The notes: generated by a model not told the origin, from the sequence alone. A stretch of 64,000 nt of DNA from Streptomyces sp. WMMC500 (GCF_027497195.1 NZ_CP114905.1:3520001-3584000), one strand, 5' to 3'; shown: positions 36,881-47,526, counted from the stretch's first letter. Numbers and translations are program-made.

Positions 36881-38489
36881 GGCCGTCGGCGCCGAAGACC
36901 AGGAACCGGTCGAAGCTGCGCGCGAACCAGCGGTCGTGCGTCACCGCCAGCACCGTCCCCTCGTACGCCTCAAGGCCCTCCTGCAACGCCTCGGCGCTCT
37001 CCAGGTCCAGGTTGTCCGTCGGCTCGTCCAGCAACAGCGCCGTCGCCCCCTCCAGCTCCAGCAGCAGGATCTGGAAGCGCGCCTGCTGGCCGCCGGAGAG
37101 CCGGTCGAAGGGCTGTTCCGCCGCCCTGTCCAGCTCGTACCGGCGCAGGGCCGGCATCGCCGCGCCCTTGTCCTTCGCGTGGTCCTTCCACAGGATGTCC
37201 AGCAGCGTGCGGCCCCGCAGCTCCGGGTGCGCGTGCGTCTGCGCGAAGTGCCCCGGGACCACCCGGGCGCCCAGCTTCCACGCCCCGGTGTGGGCCACTG
37301 TCTCTCCCGCGGGGCCGCCGGCCAGCAGCCGCAGGAAGTGCGACTTCCCCGAGCCGTTCGAGCCGAGCACCGCCACCCGCTCGCCGTAGAAGACCTCCAG
37401 CGAGAACGGCTGCATCAGCCCGGTCAGCTCCAGCTCCGTGCACGTGATCGCCCGCACCCCGGTCCGCCCGCCGCGCAGCCGCATCCGGATGTCCTGCTCC
37501 CGCGGCGGCGCCATCGGCGGGCCCGCGTCCTCGAACTTCCGCAGCCGCGTCTGCGCGGCCCGGTAGCGCGAGGCCATGTCGGAGTTGAACGCGGCCTTCT
37601 GCTTGTACATGATGACCAGCCGCTTGAGCTTCGCGTGCTCCTCGTCCCAGCGCCGGCGCAGCTCCTCGAACCGCTCGAAGCGCTCCTTGCGCGCCTGGTG
37701 GTACGTGCCGAAGCCGCCCCCGTGCACCCACACGTCGCTGCCCGCGGCCCCCGGCTCCACGCTGACGATCTTCTCCGCGCTGCGCGCCAGCAGCTCCCGG
37801 TCGTGGCTGACGAACAGCACCGTCTTCGGCGTCTCGCGGAGCTGCTGCTCCAGCCACAACTTGCCCGGCACGTCCAGATAGTTGTCCGGCTCGTCGAGCA
37901 GCAGCACCTCGTCCGTACCGCGCAGCAGCGCCTCCAGGACCAGCCGCTTCTGCTCGCCGCCCGACAACGTCCGCACCTCGCGCCACTGGGCCCGCTCGTA
38001 CGGCACCCCCAGGGCGGCCGTCGTGCACTTGTCCCACAGCGTCTCGGCCTCGTACCCGCGGGCCTCGGCCCAGTCGCTCAGCGCCTGCGCGTAGGCGAGC
38101 TGCGCGGCTTCGTCGTCCCTCTCCATGCTGTGCTCTTCCGGGGGAGCGGCCCCCCGGACCCCCATGACCAATTCAGCCTCGTCGACGGCCGCGGCGGCCG
38201 TCCTGATCCGCGGCTGGGCGACGGACACCAGCAGGTCACGCACCGTGCGCTCGTCCCGCACCGAGCCGACGAACTGCGGCATCACGCCCAGCCCGCCGCC
38301 GGTCGAGACGCCGCCGCCGTGCGGCTGCAGCTCGCCGGCGAGCAGCCGCAGCAGGGTCGTCTTCCCGGCACCGTTGGCACCCACCAGCGCCACGGCCGCG
38401 CCCTCGCCCACGCGGAACGAGACGTCGCCGAGCAGCGGCCGCCCGTCCGGCAGGTAGTACTCCAGGTGCGCGGCCTCCAGGTGTCCCAT
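36822..38489 (-). CDS. ABC-F family ATPase
   Basis: 555 residues, two ABC domains and no membrane segment. Walker A: GANGAGKTTLL (near 37) and GSNGSGKSHFL. Signature: LSGGEQKRL and LSGGQQARF. Walker B: LLLDEPDNYLD and LLLDEPTDNLD. The linker between domains is charged. ABC-F proteins act on the ribosome, in translation control or antibiotic resistance; which one cannot be told here. The 3' 59 bases are duplicated at the far end of the island. Confidence 0.93.
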   Translation of the reverse strand: MGHLEAAHLEYYLPDGRPLLGDVSFRVGEGAAVALVGANGAGKTTLLRLLAGELQPHGGGVSTGGGLGVMPQFVGSVRDERTVRDLLVSVAQPRIRTAAAAVDEAELVMGVRGAAPPEEHSMERDDEAAQLAYAQALSDWAEARGYEAETLWDKCTTAALGVPYERAQWREVRTLSGGEQKRLVLEALLRGTDEVLLLDEPDNYLDVPGKLWLEQQLRETPKTVLFVSHDRELLARSAEKIVSVEPGAAGSDVWVHGGGFGTYHQARKERFERFEELRRRWDEEHAKLKRLVIMYKQKAAFNSDMASRYRAAQTRLRKFEDAGPPMAPPREQDIRMRLRGGRTGVRAITCTELELTGLMQPFSLEVFYGERVAVLGSNGSGKSHFLRLLAGGPAGETVAHTGAWKLGARVVPGHFAQTHAHPELRGRTLLDILWKDHAKDKGAAMPALRRYELDRAAEQPFDRLSGGQQARFQILLLELEGATALLLDEPTDNLDLESAEALQEGLEAYEGTVLAVTHDRWFARSFDRFLVFGADGRVRETPEAVWDEGRVARRR

Positions 38490-38647
38490 GCCCCCATCCT
38501 CGCGGCCCGCGACGGCCCGGCGAAACGGGTTTTCCGCGCCGCACCGGCCACGCCCGTCCCCGTACGTCCCGGGACGTCCTCCGCGGCGGCGGCCAACGCA
38601 CCCACACCGCCGTCCGGGTGACGGCGGACCCGGTTAAGATGCCCGCC

Positions 38648-39514
38648 ATGAGCTTCGGGCAGGGGGGCTACGGCGGCCCCGGGGGGCAGGGGCAGGGATC
38701 GGGCTTCGGTCCGCCGGGATCCGGCGGGCCCGCGCCCGACTGGGGCGCGCTCGCCGACTCCGCGGCGGCCGAGCGGCGCCGCAAGCGGCGGCTGCTGACC
38801 ATCGTCGGCGGGGCGGTGGCCACGGTGCTGATAGCGGGCGCCGTGGCCGCGGCGGTCGTCACCACCTCGGGCGGCGACGAGGATCCGTCGAGCAGCGCGT
38901 CGGAGGACCGGATATCCGGCGCGCAGAGCGAGACCGGGAAGGGCGACCCGTCCTTCTCGTCGGTGGCCCCGCCGCCGGACCCCAAGGAGTTCATCGCCTC
39001 CGCGGACAAGGACACGGCGCCGCTGACCGTCGACAGCTTCTTCCCCAACGCGAAGATCACCGTCAGCGGTCACACGTACGAGCGCAGGGCCACGCACAAC
39101 ACCGACACGTGCACCTCCGGCGCCTCCACCAAGCTCGGCAAGGTCTTCACCGCCAACGGCTGCGACCGGCTGCTGCGCGCCACGTTCACCCGCGAGGGCA
39201 CCGCCGTCACCGTCGGCGTCGCCGTCTTCGCCGACGAGGGCCCCGCCGCCCGCACCGCCGAGCAGGCGAACGGCAACCTGGAGTCCCTGCCCGGCAACGG
39301 CGTGCCCGAGTTCTGCCGCGCCACCGCCTGCCGGCTGACGAGCAACACCCTCGGCCGCTACGCCTACTTCACCATCGCCGGCTACGCCGACGGCAAGGCC
39401 GTCACCGCCGACGACGGCCCGACGAGCGAGGCCGTGCGGGACACCGGCGCGTACGTCTACCGCCGCATCATGGACCGCGGCCGGGAGCAGGCCCTGAAGT
39501 CGACCGAGCAGTAG
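38648..39514 (+). CDS. Membrane-anchored protein with a Gly/Pro-rich cytoplasmic start
   Basis: 288 residues from the ATG at 38648. A Gly/Pro/Gln-rich start (about 1-30), a basic patch RRRKRR, one membrane segment (about 49-74) and an outside domain of about 200 residues with four cysteines (CTSG, NGCDR, EFCRATACR). No known family recognised. TAAGAT (38635-38640) ends 7 bases before the ATG, so it is probably leaderless. Confidence 0.85.
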   Translation: MSFGQGGYGGPGGQGQGSGFGPPGSGGPAPDWGALADSAAAERRRKRRLLTIVGGAVATVLIAGAVAAAVVTTSGGDEDPSSSASEDRISGAQSETGKGDPSFSSVAPPPDPKEFIASADKDTAPLTVDSFFPNAKITVSGHTYERRATHNTDTCTSGASTKLGKVFTANGCDRLLRATFTREGTAVTVGVAVFADEGPAARTAEQANGNLESLPGNGVPEFCRATACRLTSNTLGRYAYFTIAGYADGKAVTADDGPTSEAVRDTGAYVYRRIMDRGREQALKSTEQ

Positions 39515-39625
39515 TCCGGAGCAGGAGCCCCGAGCAGGAGCACCGCCCGCCTTTCGGGGGACGGACGTCCTCCGGACGGTCTAACCCGCGTGGTGCGCCG
39601 GGGCGCCCGGTGATGGCCTGAGGCC

Positions 39626-40588
39626 ATGAAGATTCTGGTCACCGGCGCCACGGGCGCCATCGGCAGCCGCCTGATCCCCCTGCTCACGGCCGCCGGGCAC
39701 ACCGTCACCGGCACCACGACGAGCGAGGAGAAGACGGAGCAACTCCGCGCCGCGGGCGCGGAGCCGGTCGTGCTCGACGTGCTCGACGCGGCGGCCGTAC
39801 GCGAAGCCGTGGCGAACGCCGCCCCCGAGGTGATCGTGAACGAGGCCACCGCCCTGTCCCGCCAGAAGGACGTGCGCGCACGCGACCTCCGCCGCATGGA
39901 CGCCGGCTTCGCCGCCACCAACCGACTGCGCACAGAAGGCACCGACAACCTGCTCGCGGCCGCCGGCGAGGCCGGCACCCGGCGGTTCGTCGCGCAGAGC
40001 TTCGGCGGCTGGCCGTACGCGCGCCAGGGCGGCTGGATCAAGACCGAGGAGGACCCGCTCGACTCCTCCCCGCCCCCCGGCGCCGACGAGACCATCGCCG
40101 CCATCAAGCACCTGGAGGACGCGGTCACCACCGCCCCCGGCATCGAGGGCGTGGTGCTGCGCTACGGCGGCTTCTACGGCCCCGGCACGTCCATCTCCCC
40201 GGGCGGCGAGCAGGCGGAGATGGTACGCAAACGGCGGCTGCCGGTGGTGGGCAGCGGCGCGGGAGTCATGTCGCTGATCCACATCGACGACGCCGCGGAG
40301 GCGACGGCCGCGGCGGTGGAGCGGGGCGAGCCGGGCATCTACAACATCACGGACGACGACCCCGCGGCGCAGAAGGAGTGGGTGCCGGAGCTCGCGGCGG
40401 CGATGGGCGCGCGGCCGCCGCGACGGCTGCCGCTGTGGCTGGCGCGCGTCGCGGCGGGGCCGTTCGTGGCGGAGCTGATGACGCAGTGCAGGGGTGCGGC
40501 GAACGACAAGGCCAAGAGCGGGCTGGGGTGGCGGCCGGCGCACCCGACGTGGCGGGACGGGTTCCGGGAGATGTTCGCGGCGAGGTAG
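39626..40588 (+). CDS. NAD(P)-binding epimerase/dehydratase-like protein (extended SDR)
   Basis: 320 residues with the Rossmann motif VTGATGAIGSRLIP at the start. The central part (YGGFYGPGTSIS) and IHIDDAAEATAAAVE match nucleotide-sugar epimerase-like SDRs. The usual YxxxK catalytic pair is not obvious (SFGGWPYARQGG instead), so the reaction is unclear. Substrate unknown. Confidence 0.88.
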   Translation: MKILVTGATGAIGSRLIPLLTAAGHTVTGTTTSEEKTEQLRAAGAEPVVLDVLDAAAVREAVANAAPEVIVNEATALSRQKDVRARDLRRMDAGFAATNRLRTEGTDNLLAAAGEAGTRRFVAQSFGGWPYARQGGWIKTEEDPLDSSPPPGADETIAAIKHLEDAVTTAPGIEGVVLRYGGFYGPGTSISPGGEQAEMVRKRRLPVVGSGAGVMSLIHIDDAAEATAAAVERGEPGIYNITDDDPAAQKEWVPELAAAMGARPPRRLPLWLARVAAGPFVAELMTQCRGAANDKAKSGLGWRPAHPTWRDGFREMFAAR

Positions 40589-40592
40589 GGCC

Positions 40593-42413
40593 TCAGTACG
40601 GCCGGCGCCCGTACCCGTACCGGAACAGCGGCTCCGCCCCCGCCTCCCGCGACGTCGCCGCGTCCGCCGCCCGGCGCGGCCACGTGACGGGCAGCCGCCC
40701 GCTGAACCCCGCCCCGAACAGCGCGTCCGTGATCCCCCGCGCCTCCGTCCCCGGCAGCCACGCCGCCACGAAGGCGTCCGTCCGCGCCAGCGCCTCCCCC
40801 AGCACCACCGGCCGCCCGGAGTACAGCACGCCCACGCACGTCTCCGCGCGCCCGCACACGTCCGCGAGATCCGCCTCGTTCCGCTCCCCCAGCGCCAGCG
40901 TCCGGGAGTCGCCGAACCACTCCGCGTACGGATCCTCGCCGCCCACCCAGATCCCGACGTCGCCGCGCCCCTCGGTCGCCACCTCGATGCCCGTACCGGC
41001 CGTCGCCCGCCGCAGCGCCTGAAGGAACGTCGTCCCCTCCGTCGTCCGCCCCGTGCCGCCCTGCCAGCCGACCGACCAGCCGCCGAGCTGCCGCCCCAGG
41101 TCGTCGGCGCCGTTGCCGCCGACGACGATGCGGTACGAGCCGCGCCGCGGCAGCGGCAGCGCGCCGCCCTCGTTGCGGAGCAGCACCTGCGAGGCCCGTA
41201 CCGCCCGCCGCGCCACGGCCCGGTGCCGAGGCGAGCCGACGCCGGCGGTCAGGGCGGGGTCGGTGAGGGGGTCGTCGAAGAGCCCGAGGCGCTGCTTGGC
41301 GTCCAGGATGCGGCGTACGGCGTCGTCCACGCGCCGCCGCGGGATGTCCCCGCGCTCGACGCCGCCGACGAGGGCACGGTGCACGGCGCGGTGCTCCCGG
41401 GAGACCATGACCATGTCGATCCCGGCGCCGACGGCGCGCGCGACCTGCGCCGCGAGGTCGCGGCCGGGGAGCTGCTGCACGGCGTCGTAGTCGCTGACGA
41501 CGAAGCCGCCGAAGCCCAGCTCGCCCTTGAGCACGCCGGTGAGCAGCCGCCGGTCGCCGTGGGTCTTCGTACCGTGGACGCTGCTGTAACTGGCCATGAC
41601 GGAGCCCACGCCGGCGGCGACCGCGTCGCGGTACGGGGCGAGGTGCACGCGGCGCAGCTCGGCCTCGGAGACCCGTACGTCGCCCTGGTCCAGCAGCCGG
41701 CCCTCGCCCGCGGCGCTGCCGTAGGCGGTGCCGCCGTCGCCGACGAAGTGCTTGGCGGTGGCGAGCACGGAGCGGGGGCCGAGCGCGGGCCCCTGGAACC
41801 CCCACACGGAGGCGGCGCCCAGCGCTCCCACGACGCCGGGATCCTCGGCGTATCCCTCGTACGTGCGCCCCCACCGCACGTCCTGCGGCACGCACACACA
41901 GGGCGTGAACGCCCACCGCACCCCGGCGCCGAGCGTCTCGTCCCGCGCGACGCGCTCGGCGCGGCGGACGAGGGCGGGGTCGCGGGTGGCGCCCATGCCG
42001 ATGTGGTGCGGGAAGATCACGGACCCGGTGACGCCGCTCATGCCGTGCACGGCGTCGGCACCGTAGAGCAGCGGAATGCCGAGCCTGCTGCGCAGGGCGG
42101 CACGCTGATACCGCTCGACCATCCGGGCCCAGGCGGCGGCGTCGTTGCCGCCGCGCCGGGGTCCGCCGTCGTCGCCGGCGCTGAACATGGCGCCGATGCC
42201 GAGGCGGGCGAGGTCGCGGGGGTCGTCGAGGAAGGCGTTCTGCACCTGGATCATCTGCCCGGCCTTCTCGGCGAGGGTCATCCGGTGGAGACAGTCGCGG
42301 GCGGTGTCGCAGCGGGGGGCGCCGGGGCGGGGGTCGGGGGTGCGGGAGTCGGCGGTGGCGCAGGCGGCGAGGAGAAGGAGGAGGAGGGCGCAGAAGGCGG
42401 AAGTCAGACGCAT
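40593..42413 (-). CDS. Glycoside hydrolase family 3 lipoprotein (beta-N-acetylhexosaminidase/beta-glucosidase type)
   Basis: 606 residues. A signal peptide with the lipobox LLAAC ends near residue 17. The (beta/alpha)8 domain (about 45-370) has KHFVGDGGT and the nucleophile in VVSDYDAVQQL; a second alpha/beta domain (about 400-600) follows. It should cleave beta-linked sugars outside the cell; the exact sugar cannot be read. Convergent with the epimerase-like gene (4-base gap). Confidence 0.93.
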   Translation of the reverse strand: MRLTSAFCALLLLLLAACATADSRTPDPRPGAPRCDTARDCLHRMTLAEKAGQMIQVQNAFLDDPRDLARLGIGAMFSAGDDGGPRRGGNDAAAWARMVERYQRAALRSRLGIPLLYGADAVHGMSGVTGSVIFPHHIGMGATRDPALVRRAERVARDETLGAGVRWAFTPCVCVPQDVRWGRTYEGYAEDPGVVGALGAASVWGFQGPALGPRSVLATAKHFVGDGGTAYGSAAGEGRLLDQGDVRVSEAELRRVHLAPYRDAVAAGVGSVMASYSSVHGTKTHGDRRLLTGVLKGELGFGGFVVSDYDAVQQLPGRDLAAQVARAVGAGIDMVMVSREHRAVHRALVGGVERGDIPRRRVDDAVRRILDAKQRLGLFDDPLTDPALTAGVGSPRHRAVARRAVRASQVLLRNEGGALPLPRRGSYRIVVGGNGADDLGRQLGGWSVGWQGGTGRTTEGTTFLQALRRATAGTGIEVATEGRGDVGIWVGGEDPYAEWFGDSRTLALGERNEADLADVCGRAETCVGVLYSGRPVVLGEALARTDAFVAAWLPGTEARGITDALFGAGFSGRLPVTWPRRAADAATSREAGAEPLFRYGYGRRPY

Positions 42414-42513
42414 GGCCCCACGTAACCCATGCCGGGGGCGCCCGGGGCCGAGCCACACGGCACGTGGCGGGGCAGGTCACCCACGAGGGGGCGGAGACCG
42501 GAGGTGGGGGCCC

Positions 42514-42626
42514 GGGGGCGGAGCCCTCGATACCCGCGCGGACGCGCGCGGCGGGTGGCCGGGGGCGAAGCCCTCGATACCCGCGCGCAAGCGCGCGGCC
42601 GGGGGCCCGGGGGCGAAGCCCCCGGT
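42514..42626. repeat. Tandem intergenic repeat, about 47-48 bp unit
   Basis: Three copies start at 42514, 42561 and 42609, each opening GGGGGCGAAGCC or GGGGGCGGAGCC. The first two share CCTCGATACCCGCGCG. The unit holds GC palindromes and lies between truA and the GH3 gene. Confidence 0.75.
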
Positions 42627-42658
42627 TTCGGGAAGGGGCGGGGTCGGGGACGGACCCC

Positions 42659-43561
42659 CTACCCCCCGCCCAGGGTGCGTACGCGGCGGGAGGCCCGGTT
42701 ACGGTCCGCCAGCTCCGCCTCCGCCGGATAGCCCACCTCCTCCAGCGTCAGCCCGTGCGGACGCACGACCTGCACCGCCGAATCCCGTACCGCCGCCCCC
42801 AGCACCCGGCCCGCCCACTCCGGCTCCCGGTGCCCGTCGCCGACGAACAGCATCGCGCCGACCAGCGCCCGCACCATGTTGTGGCAGAAGGCGTCCGCCG
42901 TGACCGTCGCCTCCAGCACCCCGTCCGCCCGGCGCTCCCAGTGCAGCTCCAGCAGCCGCCTGATCGTCGTCGCCCCCTCCCGGCGCTTGCAGAACGCCGC
43001 GAAGTCGTGCTCGCCGAGCAGCCGCTCCGCCGCCGCGTTCATCGCGTCGACGTCGAGCGGCCGGTTGTGCCACAGCACGTGGCCGCGCAGCAGCGGGTCG
43101 ACGCCGCCGGGATCGTCGCCGACGCGGTAGGCGTAGCGGCGCCAGATCGCCGAGAAGCGGGCGTTGAAGTGCGGCGGAGCGGCCGTCACCCGCCACACCC
43201 GGACGTCGTGCGGCAGCCGCCCCGCCAGCCGCCGCAGCAACTGCTCCCCCGCCGAGCCCTGCGCGCCCCGCGCCTCCCCCGACCCCCGCGCCCCCGCGCC
43301 CGCGCCCGCGCCCGCCCACACCTCCGCGGGCAGGTCGACGTGCGCCACCTGCCCCCGCGCGTGCACCCCCGCGTCCGTACGGCCCGCCACCGTCAGCTCG
43401 TACGGCGCAGGCGCCCGCAGGACGACCCGCAGCGCCGTCTCCAGCTCCTCCTGCACCGTCCGCTGCCCCTCGCGCTGCCGCGCCCAGCCGGAGAAGCCGC
43501 TCCCGTCGTACGACAGGTCCAGCCGCACCCGTACGAAACCGGCCGCCACCTCGTCACTCAC
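42659..43561 (-). CDS. truA: tRNA pseudouridine(38-40) synthase
   Basis: 300 residues from the GTG at 43561 after GGGAGGA. The catalytic aspartate lies in [13 protein letters not shown] near residue 62. It modifies positions 38-40 of the tRNA anticodon arm. A Gly/Ala-rich insert (about 85-105; [16 protein letters not shown]) is not in most family members. It lies downstream of rpoA-rplQ. Confidence 0.95.
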   Translation of the reverse strand: MSDEVAAGFVRVRLDLSYDGSGFSGWARQREGQRTVQEELETALRVVLRAPAPYELTVAGRTDAGVHARGQVAHVDLPAEVWAGAGAGAGARGSGEARGAQGSAGEQLLRRLAGRLPHDVRVWRVTAAPPHFNARFSAIWRRYAYRVGDDPGGVDPLLRGHVLWHNRPLDVDAMNAAAERLLGEHDFAAFCKRREGATTIRRLLELHWERRADGVLEATVTADAFCHNMVRALVGAMLFVGDGHREPEWAGRVLGAAVRDSAVQVVRPHGLTLEEVGYPAEAELADRNRASRRVRTLGGG

Positions 43562-43581
43562 TGCCCAGATCCTCCCAGCGC

Positions 43582-43617
43582 GACGGGCCCGCTCCCCCGG
43601 GAGGGAACGGGCCCGTC
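43582..43617 (-). terminator. Terminator hairpin after rplQ
   Basis: A perfect 10-bp stem, GACGGGCCCG with CGGGCCCGTC, with a further short stem in the 16-base loop, in the 84 bases between rplQ and truA. Confidence 0.75.
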
Positions 43618-43645
43618 GTCATGCACGACATGCGCGAAACGCGCG

Positions 43646-44209
43646 TCAGGCGTCCTTCGCGTCCTTGGCGTCCTTGTCAGACTCCGCGGCCTGCGCCTCG
43701 GCGTCCTCAGCCTCGGCGCCCTCCGCGTCCTCGCCGGACTCGGCGGCCTCCGCGTCCTTCTTCAGACCCGCCGCCGCCTCGTCGCCCGCCGCGTCCTTCG
43801 CGGTGCGCTTCGTCGCCGCCTCGGCCTCGCCGACCGCCTCCTGCTGCACGGTCAGCGCCTCGACCAGCTCGATGACCGCCATCTTGGCGTTGTCGCCGCG
43901 ACGGTTGCCGATCTTGGTGATCCGGGTGTAGCCGCCCGGGCGGTTCTCGTACCGCGGACCGATCTCGGTGAAGAGCGTGTGCACGACGCTCTTGTCCGAG
44001 ATGAGCTGCATGACCTGCCGGCGGTTGTGAAGGTCGCCCTTCTTCGCCTTGGTCACCAGCCGCTCGGCGTACGGACGCAGCCTGCGGGCCTTGGCCTCGG
44101 TCGTCGTGATGCGACCGTGCTCGAAGAGAGCGGTGGCCAGGTTCCGCAGCATGGCGCGCTCGTGCGCCGCGCCGCCGCCCATTCGGGCGCCCTTGGTGGG
44201 CTTCGGCAT
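43646..44209 (-). CDS. rplQ: 50S ribosomal protein L17
   Basis: 187 residues. The L17 core is residues 1-118 (start [19 protein letters not shown]). The last 65 or so residues are an Ala/Glu/Asp/Lys-rich helix-forming tail ([20 protein letters not shown]) found in Streptomyces. Directly downstream of rpoA. Confidence 0.97.
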   Translation of the reverse strand: MPKPTKGARMGGGAAHERAMLRNLATALFEHGRITTTEAKARRLRPYAERLVTKAKKGDLHNRRQVMQLISDKSVVHTLFTEIGPRYENRPGGYTRITKIGNRRGDNAKMAVIELVEALTVQQEAVGEAEAATKRTAKDAAGDEAAAGLKKDAEAAESGEDAEGAEAEDAEAQAAESDKDAKDAKDA

Positions 44210-44286
44210 GGTGTTTCTCCTTTACCGCACCGGCCGTGTCAGGTACCGGTGATCGGGGTCCGGGGGGCGTCGCGCCCCCCGGGACA

Positions 44287-45309
44287 TCAGTACTGCTCGG
44301 TCTCGACGAAGCCCGCGTCGGCGTCGTCGTCGGCGCCGAAGGTGTCGGCGGCCGAGGTCGGGTCGAACCCGGGAGGGCTGTCCTTCAGGGCCAGGCCCAT
44401 GCCGGCCAGCTTCGCCTTGACCTCGTCGATCGACTTGGCACCGAAGTTGCGGATGTCGAGGAGGTCCGCCTCGGAGCGGGCCACCAGCTCGCCCACCGAG
44501 TGGATGCCCTCGCGCTTCAGGCAGTTGTACGAGCGGACCGTGAGCTCCAGCTCCTCGATCGGCAGCGCCAGGTCCGCGGCCAGGGCGGCGTCCGTCGGGG
44601 ACGGGCCCATGTCGATGCCCTCGGCGTCGATGTTCAGCTCGCGGGCCAGGCCGAAGAGCTCGACCAGGGTCTTGCCGGCGGAGGCCACCGCGTCGCGGGG
44701 ACGCATGCACGGCTTGGACTCGATGTCGACGATCAGCTTGTCGAAGTCCGTGCGCTGCTCCACACGGGTCGCCTCGACCTTGTAGCTGACCTTGAGCACC
44801 GGCGAGTAGATCGAGTCGACCGGGATCCGGCCGATCTCCTGGCCGACCTGCTTGTTCTGCACGGCCGAGACGTAGCCGCGACCGCGCTCGACGGTCAGCT
44901 CCATCTCCAGCTTGCCCTTGCCGTTGAGCGTGGCCAGGACCAGGTCCGGGTTGTGCACCTCGACGCCGGCCGGCGGGGCGATGTCGGCGGCGGTCACCAC
45001 GCCCGGGCCCTGCTTGCGCAGGTACATCACGACGGGCTCGTCGTGCTCGGAGGAGATGACGAGCTGCTTGATGTTGAGGATGAGGTCGGTGACGTCCTCC
45101 TTGACGCCCGGCACGGTCGTGAACTCGTGCAGAACGCCGTCGATCCGGATGTTCGTTACTGCTGCACCCGGGATCGAGGAGAGGAGCGTACGGCGGAGGG
45201 AGTTGCCGAGGGTGTAGCCGAAGCCGGGCTCCAGCGGCTCGATGACGAACCGGGAGCGGTACTCCTCGACGACCTCTTCGGTGAGCGAGGGACGCTGAGC
45301 GATCAGCAT
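44287..45309 (-). CDS. rpoA: DNA-directed RNA polymerase subunit alpha
   Basis: 340 residues. N-terminal dimer domain about 1-230 ([15 protein letters not shown]), flexible linker, C-terminal DNA/activator domain about 250-315 ([20 protein letters not shown]). It assembles the polymerase core. Confidence 0.98.
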   Translation of the reverse strand: MLIAQRPSLTEEVVEEYRSRFVIEPLEPGFGYTLGNSLRRTLLSSIPGAAVTNIRIDGVLHEFTTVPGVKEDVTDLILNIKQLVISSEHDEPVVMYLRKQGPGVVTAADIAPPAGVEVHNPDLVLATLNGKGKLEMELTVERGRGYVSAVQNKQVGQEIGRIPVDSIYSPVLKVSYKVEATRVEQRTDFDKLIVDIESKPCMRPRDAVASAGKTLVELFGLARELNIDAEGIDMGPSPTDAALAADLALPIEELELTVRSYNCLKREGIHSVGELVARSEADLLDIRNFGAKSIDEVKAKLAGMGLALKDSPPGFDPTSAADTFGADDDADAGFVETEQY

Positions 45310-45427
45310 GTGGGTATTCCTTCAGTCGTGGGCGCCCGCTATTTGACGCCCGCTGTACCGACCAGGGTACGGGCGGCGCGACGCAAACGCGCCGTACCGC
45401 CCGTACCGGCGAGCACTGCCCGAAGAA

Positions 45428-46054
45428 CTACTTCGAGTAGAGCTCGACGATGAGCTGCTCCTGCACCTGGGTGTCGATCACCTGGCGCTCGGGCAGGCTG
45501 TGCACGAGGATCCGCAGGTTCGACGGGATCGCCTCCAGCCACGCCGGGACGGTCCTGTCACCCGCCTCCGCCTGCGCCACCTGGAAGGGGGTCAGGTTCC
45601 GGGAGGACTCGCGGACCTCGACGATGTCGTTCGGCACGACGCGGGCCGACGGAATGTCGGTCTTGCGCCCGTTGACCGTGATGTGGCCGTGCCGGACGAG
45701 CTGGCGGGCGTGGTCGCGGGACTTGGCGAAGCCGGCCCGGTAGACCACGTTGTCCAGCCGTGTTTCGAGGATGCGCAGCAGGTTCTCGCCGGTCTTGCCG
45801 GTCTGCCGGTTGGCCTCGTTGTAGTAACCGCGGAACTGCTTCTCCAGCACCCCGTAGATGCGCGCGCACTTCTGCTTCTCGCGCTTCTGCAGCAGGTACT
45901 CGCTGTCCTTGGTGCGCCCGCGCCCGTGCTCACCCGGGGGGTAAGGACGGATCTCGATCGGGCACTTAGCGCTCTCGCACTTGGCTCCCTTGAGGAAGAG
46001 CTTCTGCTTCTCCCGACGGCAACGCTTGCAGTCGGCCCCGGTGTAACGCGCCAT
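45428..46054 (-). CDS. rpsD: 30S ribosomal protein S4 (zinc-binding form)
   Basis: 208 residues. Cysteines near the N-terminus (DCKRCRREKQ and CESAKC) form the zinc site of the C+ form. The S4 RNA-binding domain starts near residue 98 (ETRLDNVVYRAGFAKSRDHA). It nucleates 30S assembly. Part of the rpsM-rpsK-rpsD-rpoA-rplQ cluster. Confidence 0.98.
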   Translation of the reverse strand: MARYTGADCKRCRREKQKLFLKGAKCESAKCPIEIRPYPPGEHGRGRTKDSEYLLQKREKQKCARIYGVLEKQFRGYYNEANRQTGKTGENLLRILETRLDNVVYRAGFAKSRDHARQLVRHGHITVNGRKTDIPSARVVPNDIVEVRESSRNLTPFQVAQAEAGDRTVPAWLEAIPSNLRILVHSLPERQVIDTQVQEQLIVELYSK

Positions 46055-46081
46055 GTCTTGTCGTCTCCTACTTCGCTTTTC

Positions 46082-46486
46082 TCAGACCCGGCGGCGCTTC
46101 GGCGGGCGGCAGCCGTTGTGCGGGGTGGGTGTGACGTCCTGGATGGACCCGACCTCGAGGCCGGTGGCCTGGAGGGAGCGGATCGCGGTCTCGCGGCCGG
46201 AGCCGGGACCCTTCACGAAGACGTCGACCTTGCGCATGCCGTGCTCCTGGGCGCGGCGGGCGGCCGACTCGGCAGCCATCTGAGCGGCGAAGGGCGTCGA
46301 CTTCCGCGAGCCCTTGAAGCCGACATGGCCGGCGGAGGCCCACGAGATCACGTTCCCGGACGGGTCGGTGATCGAGATGATCGTGTTGTTGAACGTGCTC
46401 TTGATGTGAGCGTGGCCATGGGCCACGTTCTTCTTTTCCTTGCGGCGGACCTTCTTGGCCCCTGCCGCTCGGCTCTTCGGAGGCAT
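46082..46486 (-). CDS. rpsK: 30S ribosomal protein S11
   Basis: 134 residues with the S11 signatures ([35 protein letters not shown] at the end). It lies in the 30S platform. Confidence 0.98.
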   Translation of the reverse strand: MPPKSRAAGAKKVRRKEKKNVAHGHAHIKSTFNNTIISITDPSGNVISWASAGHVGFKGSRKSTPFAAQMAAESAARRAQEHGMRKVDVFVKGPGSGRETAIRSLQATGLEVGSIQDVTPTPHNGCRPPKRRRV

Positions 46487-46555
46487 TCGGTGTTATCTCC
46501 CGTGGAGGTGGTCGGTCCTGCAGCGATGCGGGCGCACGGAGCGGACCGCTGCGGA

Positions 46556-46936
46556 CTACTTCTTGCCCGGCTTCTTCTTGCCGGCGATGGCGCGACGCGG
46601 ACCCTTGCGGGTGCGGGCGTTGGTCGAGGTGCGCTGGCCGTGGACGGGCAGCCCGCGGCGGTGCCGCAGGCCCTGGTAGCAGCCGATCTCGACCTTGCGC
46701 CGGATGTCCGCCTGGATCTCGCGGCGGAGGTCACCCTCGGTCCTGAGGTTGTTGTCCACGAACTCGCGGATCTTGACCAGCTCTTCCTCGGTCAGATCGC
46801 GGACGCGGGTGTCGGGGCTCACCCCGGTGGCGGCCAGCGTCTGCTGGGAGAGCGTCCGGCCGATGCCGAACACGTAGGTGAGGGCGACCTCCACGCGCTT
46901 CTCGCGCGGGATGTCGACACCTGCAACGCGTGCCAT
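46556..46936 (-). CDS. rpsM: 30S ribosomal protein S13
   Basis: 126 residues (start [37 protein letters not shown] near 92). It is in the 30S head and contacts tRNA in the P site. A 196-base gap with a CCCCGGC/GCCGGGG hairpin (47004-47023) separates it from rpmJ and may hold a promoter. Confidence 0.98.
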   Translation of the reverse strand: MARVAGVDIPREKRVEVALTYVFGIGRTLSQQTLAATGVSPDTRVRDLTEEELVKIREFVDNNLRTEGDLRREIQADIRRKVEIGCYQGLRHRRGLPVHGQRTSTNARTRKGPRRAIAGKKKPGKK

Positions 46937-47132
46937 TCAAGGCTCCTGTGTCTCGTCGGAGGTCTTCCGCAGCACCGTTCCCGTATTTCGCTACGAGCCG
47001 GGTCCCCGGCCTCCGAGCCGGGGGTGTCGTCCCACACACGTTCGTGGGGGTCGGGTGGCTGCTTCTTCACTTGTTCGCTTGTTGCGTCGCGCGAGGAACT
47101 GCGAGCGGTGCGAGGCGATGGGTCGGCGTACG

Positions 47133-47246
47133 TCAGCCCTGGCGCTGCTTGTGGCGCAGGTTTTCGCAGATGACCATGACCCGGCCGTGACGGCGGATCA
47201 CCTTGCACTTGTCGCAGATCTTCTTGACGCTCGGCTTGACCTTCAT
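47133..47246 (-). CDS. rpmJ: 50S ribosomal protein L36 (zinc-binding form)
   Basis: 37 residues: [16 protein letters not shown] start, with C11, C14, C27 and H32 forming the zinc site, and RHKQRQG at the end. It sits between infA and rpsM in the usual place. Confidence 0.96.
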   Translation of the reverse strand: MKVKPSVKKICDKCKVIRRHGRVMVICENLRHKQRQG

Positions 47247-47304
47247 GTGTCTGGAGGTTCTCCGGGTCGGTGCCCCGCCCCACGGGAGCGGGACGAAGCA
47301 AGAT

Positions 47305-47526
47305 CTACTTGTAGCGGTAGACGATCCGTCCGCGCGTCAGGTCGTACGGAGACAGCTCCACCACGACCCTGTCGTCGGGAAGGATACGGATGTAGTGCAT
47401 CCGCATCTTGCCGCTGATGTGCGCGAGGACCTGGTGCCCGTTCTGGAGCTCCACCTTGAACATCGCGTTCGGCAGAGACTCGACGACGGTGCCCTCGATC
47501 TCGATGGCCCCTTGTTTTTTGGCCAT
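47305..47526 (-). CDS. infA: Translation initiation factor IF-1
   Basis: 73 residues from the ATG at 47526; the frame extends further but the family start is [14 protein letters not shown]. An OB-fold ([20 protein letters not shown]). It blocks the A site during initiation. Confidence 0.98.
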   Translation of the reverse strand: MAKKQGAIEIEGTVVESLPNAMFKVELQNGHQVLAHISGKMRMHYIRILPDDRVVVELSPYDLTRGRIVYRYK

